Of a DNA stretch of 64,000 nucleotides, positions 62,049-64,000 are shown one piece after another. Positions within the stretch are counted from its first letter, which is position 1, and each line of letters begins with the position of its first letter. This DNA comes from Mesorhizobium sp. WSM4313 (lineage in GTDB: Bacteria > Pseudomonadota > Alphaproteobacteria > Rhizobiales > Rhizobiaceae): assembly GCF_002294725.1 (NCBI RefSeq), contig NZ_NSFT01000004.1, forward strand, positions 248,001-312,000, written 5' to 3'. Under the pieces are notes generated by a model that was not told the DNA's origin, did no database searches, and saw only the letters and a program-made list of their open reading frames with translations. Made by a program: the position numbers and the translations under genes.

Positions 62049-62390
62049 ATGAGCACCAACAATCACCGCACCGGTAGCGTGTTCCGGGTCGACAAATTCG
62101 TCGTGCCGGCGCAAGCGCGCGACGAAATCCTCAGCAAGGCCAGGATGACGCATGAACTGCTGCGTCAGCAGGAGGGTTTCGTGCAGGACTTCCTGCTTGA
62201 GCAATTTTCCGGCCCCGGCGAGTTCAACCTTGTCACCATGGTCGAATGGGAAAACCAGGCCGCGGTCGACAGGGTGGTGCCGATCGTCAAGGCAGCGCAC
62301 GAGCGCATCGCCTTCAGCGCGCAGGAAACGATCGCCCGCCTCGGCGTCAAGGCCGACATAGCCAACTATCGGCGCGTGCCCGAACTATAG
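62049..62390 (+). CDS. Antibiotic biosynthesis monooxygenase-type (ABM) small protein
   Basis: The 113-residue protein has a single ABM ferredoxin-like domain: SVFRVDKFVVPAQARDEILSKARMTHELLRQQEGFVQDFLLEQFSGPGEFNLVTMVEWENQAAVDRV. It begins MSTNNHRTG at 62049; MKMSTNNH at 62043 is possible. Such proteins act as monooxygenases or quinol-degrading enzymes, but many have no known role. It overlaps the convergent SMP-30 gene by 25 bp. Confidence 0.8.
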   Translation: MSTNNHRTGSVFRVDKFVVPAQARDEILSKARMTHELLRQQEGFVQDFLLEQFSGPGEFNLVTMVEWENQAAVDRVVPIVKAAHERIAFSAQETIARLGVKADIANYRRVPEL

Positions 62391-63238
62391 GAAGGCCACC
62401 CGGCTCCGGGCACCGAAACAGCGGCGCTCAGCACCTGGCCGGTGCGGGCGTCGCTCACCATGTTTCCGAACCCGCGCCATTCGGCGGCGGCGATGAACAA
62501 CGTCCTGCCGTCGGAGCCGCCCAGCATGCAGGCAAAGCAGCCGCGATCGACCTCGACCCTGTCGATTTTCTCGCCGCCCTCGCGAACCCTGACACAGTGG
62601 CGGTTCGGCACGTCGGCATACCAGACACAGCCTTCGGCATCGATGCAGATCCCGTCGGGATAGTCGTTGCCGAGATCGGCCCAGACGCGCCGCTTGGAAA
62701 GGCTCCCATCTTCGGCGATGTCGAAGGCGGTCAATCGGTTGGCGTGGGATTCAGCGACGATCAGCGTCTGATTGTCCGGCGTCACCGCCATGCCGTTGGC
62801 AAAGGCGATATCCTCGGCGACCTGCCGCACGCTGCCGTCCGCTGCGACCAGCACGATCGTGCCCGGTCCGAAATGCTCGCCCGGCGCCGGTGCCGGCCCG
62901 CCGCCATTGACATAGATGTTGCCGCGCCCATCGACGACGATTTCGTTCCAGGGGTTCTTCGACAGATGCCTCAGATCGGCATGGGTGACGAGCGTCCCGC
63001 CTGCCTCCTGCCTCAGCAGCAGGCCTTCCCGTCCCGAGACCACCAGAAGCCTCCCGTCCGGCAGCCAGTCGATCGAATAGGGCAGGACAGCCGGGACGGT
63101 AAGCATCAACTCGCTCCGGCCATTTTCGTCTAGCACGACGATCTCGCCGGTGCCCCAGTTGCAGAGCCAGAGGCGGCCGTCATGCCAGCGCGGAGACTCG
63201 CCGAAGGCGAGGCCTTCGGTGATGATATTGGCACTCAT
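62366..63238 (-). CDS. SMP-30/gluconolactonase-family protein
   Basis: The 290-residue beta-propeller protein has [29 protein letters not shown], with the conserved N-terminal Glu ligand in FGESPRW. It continues with [34 protein letters not shown] (Asn/Asp metal site) and [18 protein letters not shown]. Members hydrolyse gluconolactone or similar lactones using calcium or zinc. A start at 63262 is possible. Divergent from psd. Confidence 0.88.
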   Translation of the reverse strand: MSANIITEGLAFGESPRWHDGRLWLCNWGTGEIVVLDENGRSELMLTVPAVLPYSIDWLPDGRLLVVSGREGLLLRQEAGGTLVTHADLRHLSKNPWNEIVVDGRGNIYVNGGGPAPAPGEHFGPGTIVLVAADGSVRQVAEDIAFANGMAVTPDNQTLIVAESHANRLTAFDIAEDGSLSKRRVWADLGNDYPDGICIDAEGCVWYADVPNRHCVRVREGGEKIDRVEVDRGCFACMLGGSDGRTLFIAAAEWRGFGNMVSDARTGQVLSAAVSVPGAGWPSYSSGTRR

Positions 63239-63439
63239 TGCAGACGGTTTCTGCGAAGGCATTTGGCGGGCTCCCTGGGTGTCCACTCGCCAAGGACGCG
63301 CGACGGAGCCGAGTTCCGACACCCGGAGCAAAATTTAGGCTTGCACGCCGGCGTTGCTGCCTCCCCCATTGTTGCGTTGCGGGGAGGGGGGCTTTCCGCT
63401 ATTGAGGCGCAACCTGAAACAGGGACCGCCCCAAGCCCT

Positions 63440-64000
63440 ATGACGCTTCTCGACTCGGTCAAGAATACGTTCGTTCCGATCCATCGCGAAGGCTACCCCT
63501 TCATCGCCGCCTTCGCCGCGGCCACGCTCTTCCTCGGCTATTTCTCCTCGGTCCTGTTCTGGATCGGACTGATCCTCACCGCATGGTGCGTCTATTTCTA
63601 CCGCGACCCCGAGCGCGTCACCCCGGTCGACGACCGGCTGGTGGTGAGCCCGGCCGATGGCGTGGTCTCGGCGGTCGGCCCCGCCGTGCCGCCGAGCGAG
63701 CTCGGGCTGGGCTCCGGCGAGATGACCCGGATCTCGGTGTTCATGAATGTGTTTTCCTGCCACATCAACCGCGCTCCGGTGCGCGGCCGGATCACGCGCA
63801 TCGAGCACAAGCCCGGCAAATTCCTCAATGCCGAGCTCGACAAGGCAAGCGCGGAGAACGAGCGCAACGGCCTGGTCATCGACAGCCCCAATGGCACCAT
63901 TGCCGCCGTCCAGATCGCCGGCCTTGTGGCGCGCCGCATCGTCTGCTGGGCCGAGGCCGGCGGTACTATCGCGATAGGCGAGCGTTTCGGCCTGATCCGC
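63440..64000 (+). CDS. psd: Phosphatidylserine decarboxylase, 5' part (runs off the window)
   Basis: A frame from ATG 63440 stays open to base 64000 (187 codons). It encodes [20 protein letters not shown], an N-terminal membrane segment, then [30 protein letters not shown]. Next come [20 protein letters not shown] (His of the active site) and [26 protein letters not shown]. This is the short alphaproteobacterial Psd that makes phosphatidylethanolamine. The autocatalytic GS(T/S) site would follow soon after the window end, so it cannot be checked here. Confidence 0.93.
   Translation, partial: MTLLDSVKNTFVPIHREGYPFIAAFAAATLFLGYFSSVLFWIGLILTAWCVYFYRDPERVTPVDDRLVVSPADGVVSAVGPAVPPSELGLGSGEMTRISVFMNVFSCHINRAPVRGRITRIEHKPGKFLNAELDKASAENERNGLVIDSPNGTIAAVQIAGLVARRIVCWAEAGGTIAIGERFGLIR

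Overview
This looks like a stretch of chromosome from a Rhizobiales alphaproteobacterium, most likely Mesorhizobium or a close Phyllobacteriaceae relative. The evidence is high GC, the housekeeping order rpoZ-rsh-pyrE-(DUF2062)-acpS-lepB-rnc-era-recO, promoters resembling the rhizobial CTTGAC-N17-CTATAT consensus, and several intergenic palindromes that I recognise as typical of rhizobial genomes. I see no phage, conjugation, insertion-sequence or symbiosis genes, no rRNA or tRNA, and no CRISPR array. The assignment rests on reading, not on a database search.

Layout. 1-5.1 kb: the 3' part of dapA, smpB, a GH25 muramidase, an EamA exporter divergent from an Lrp-type regulator, a family-5 uracil-DNA glycosylase and a NYN-domain protein. 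5.2-15.7 kb: the core cluster for stringent response (rpoZ, rsh), pyrimidines (pyrE), lipid carrier activation (acpS), secretion (lepB), RNA processing and ribosome assembly (rnc, era) and repair (recO). VOC, GNAT, phosphotransferase and Nudix genes are interspersed. 16-21 kb: a very large DUF2339 membrane protein, a PemK/MazF-like toxin-antitoxin pair, and an ECF sigma/anti-sigma operon. 21.2-24.3 kb: a GNAT-C39 peptidase fusion followed by a RimK-like ATP-grasp ligase, the most likely under-described system here. 24.4-35.5 kb: a desaturase, a PAS-GGDEF-EAL protein, HD hydrolase, YgfZ, a dihydroorotase-like protein with an altered metal motif, Nudix, an SRAP (YedK/HMCES) protein and small hypotheticals, including a 51-residue one.

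35.6-45 kb: cysS behind a structured leader with a Cys-containing mini-ORF, DUF559, VOC, tandem GFA proteins, proline iminopeptidase, citramalate synthase, RarD, GST and a ZntB/CorA channel. 45-54 kb: a CHASE-PAS-GGDEF-EAL protein; a secreted peptide, Tat-exported metallo-hydrolase, TPR and DoxX group whose upstream region carries a motif resembling the one before the sigma gene; and a decayed idonate/gluconate locus (idnO intact, idnD and its GntR regulator truncated). 54-64 kb: a possible DUF695/RraB-like protein, LysR, LOG, LysM, a Cys-rich ArsR regulator translationally linked to an Atm1-type ABC exporter, a monooxygenase, an SMP-30 lactonase and the 5' part of psd.

The intergenic DNA is unusually structured. 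Four two-armed inverted elements of about 150-245 bp follow cysS, cimA, the LysM gene and the ABC gene. Three short-period tandem arrays (7, 8 and 7 bp) lie exactly at or just after the stop codons of rsh, the RimK-like gene and a lysR gene, and each is followed by an inverted copy of its own unit.
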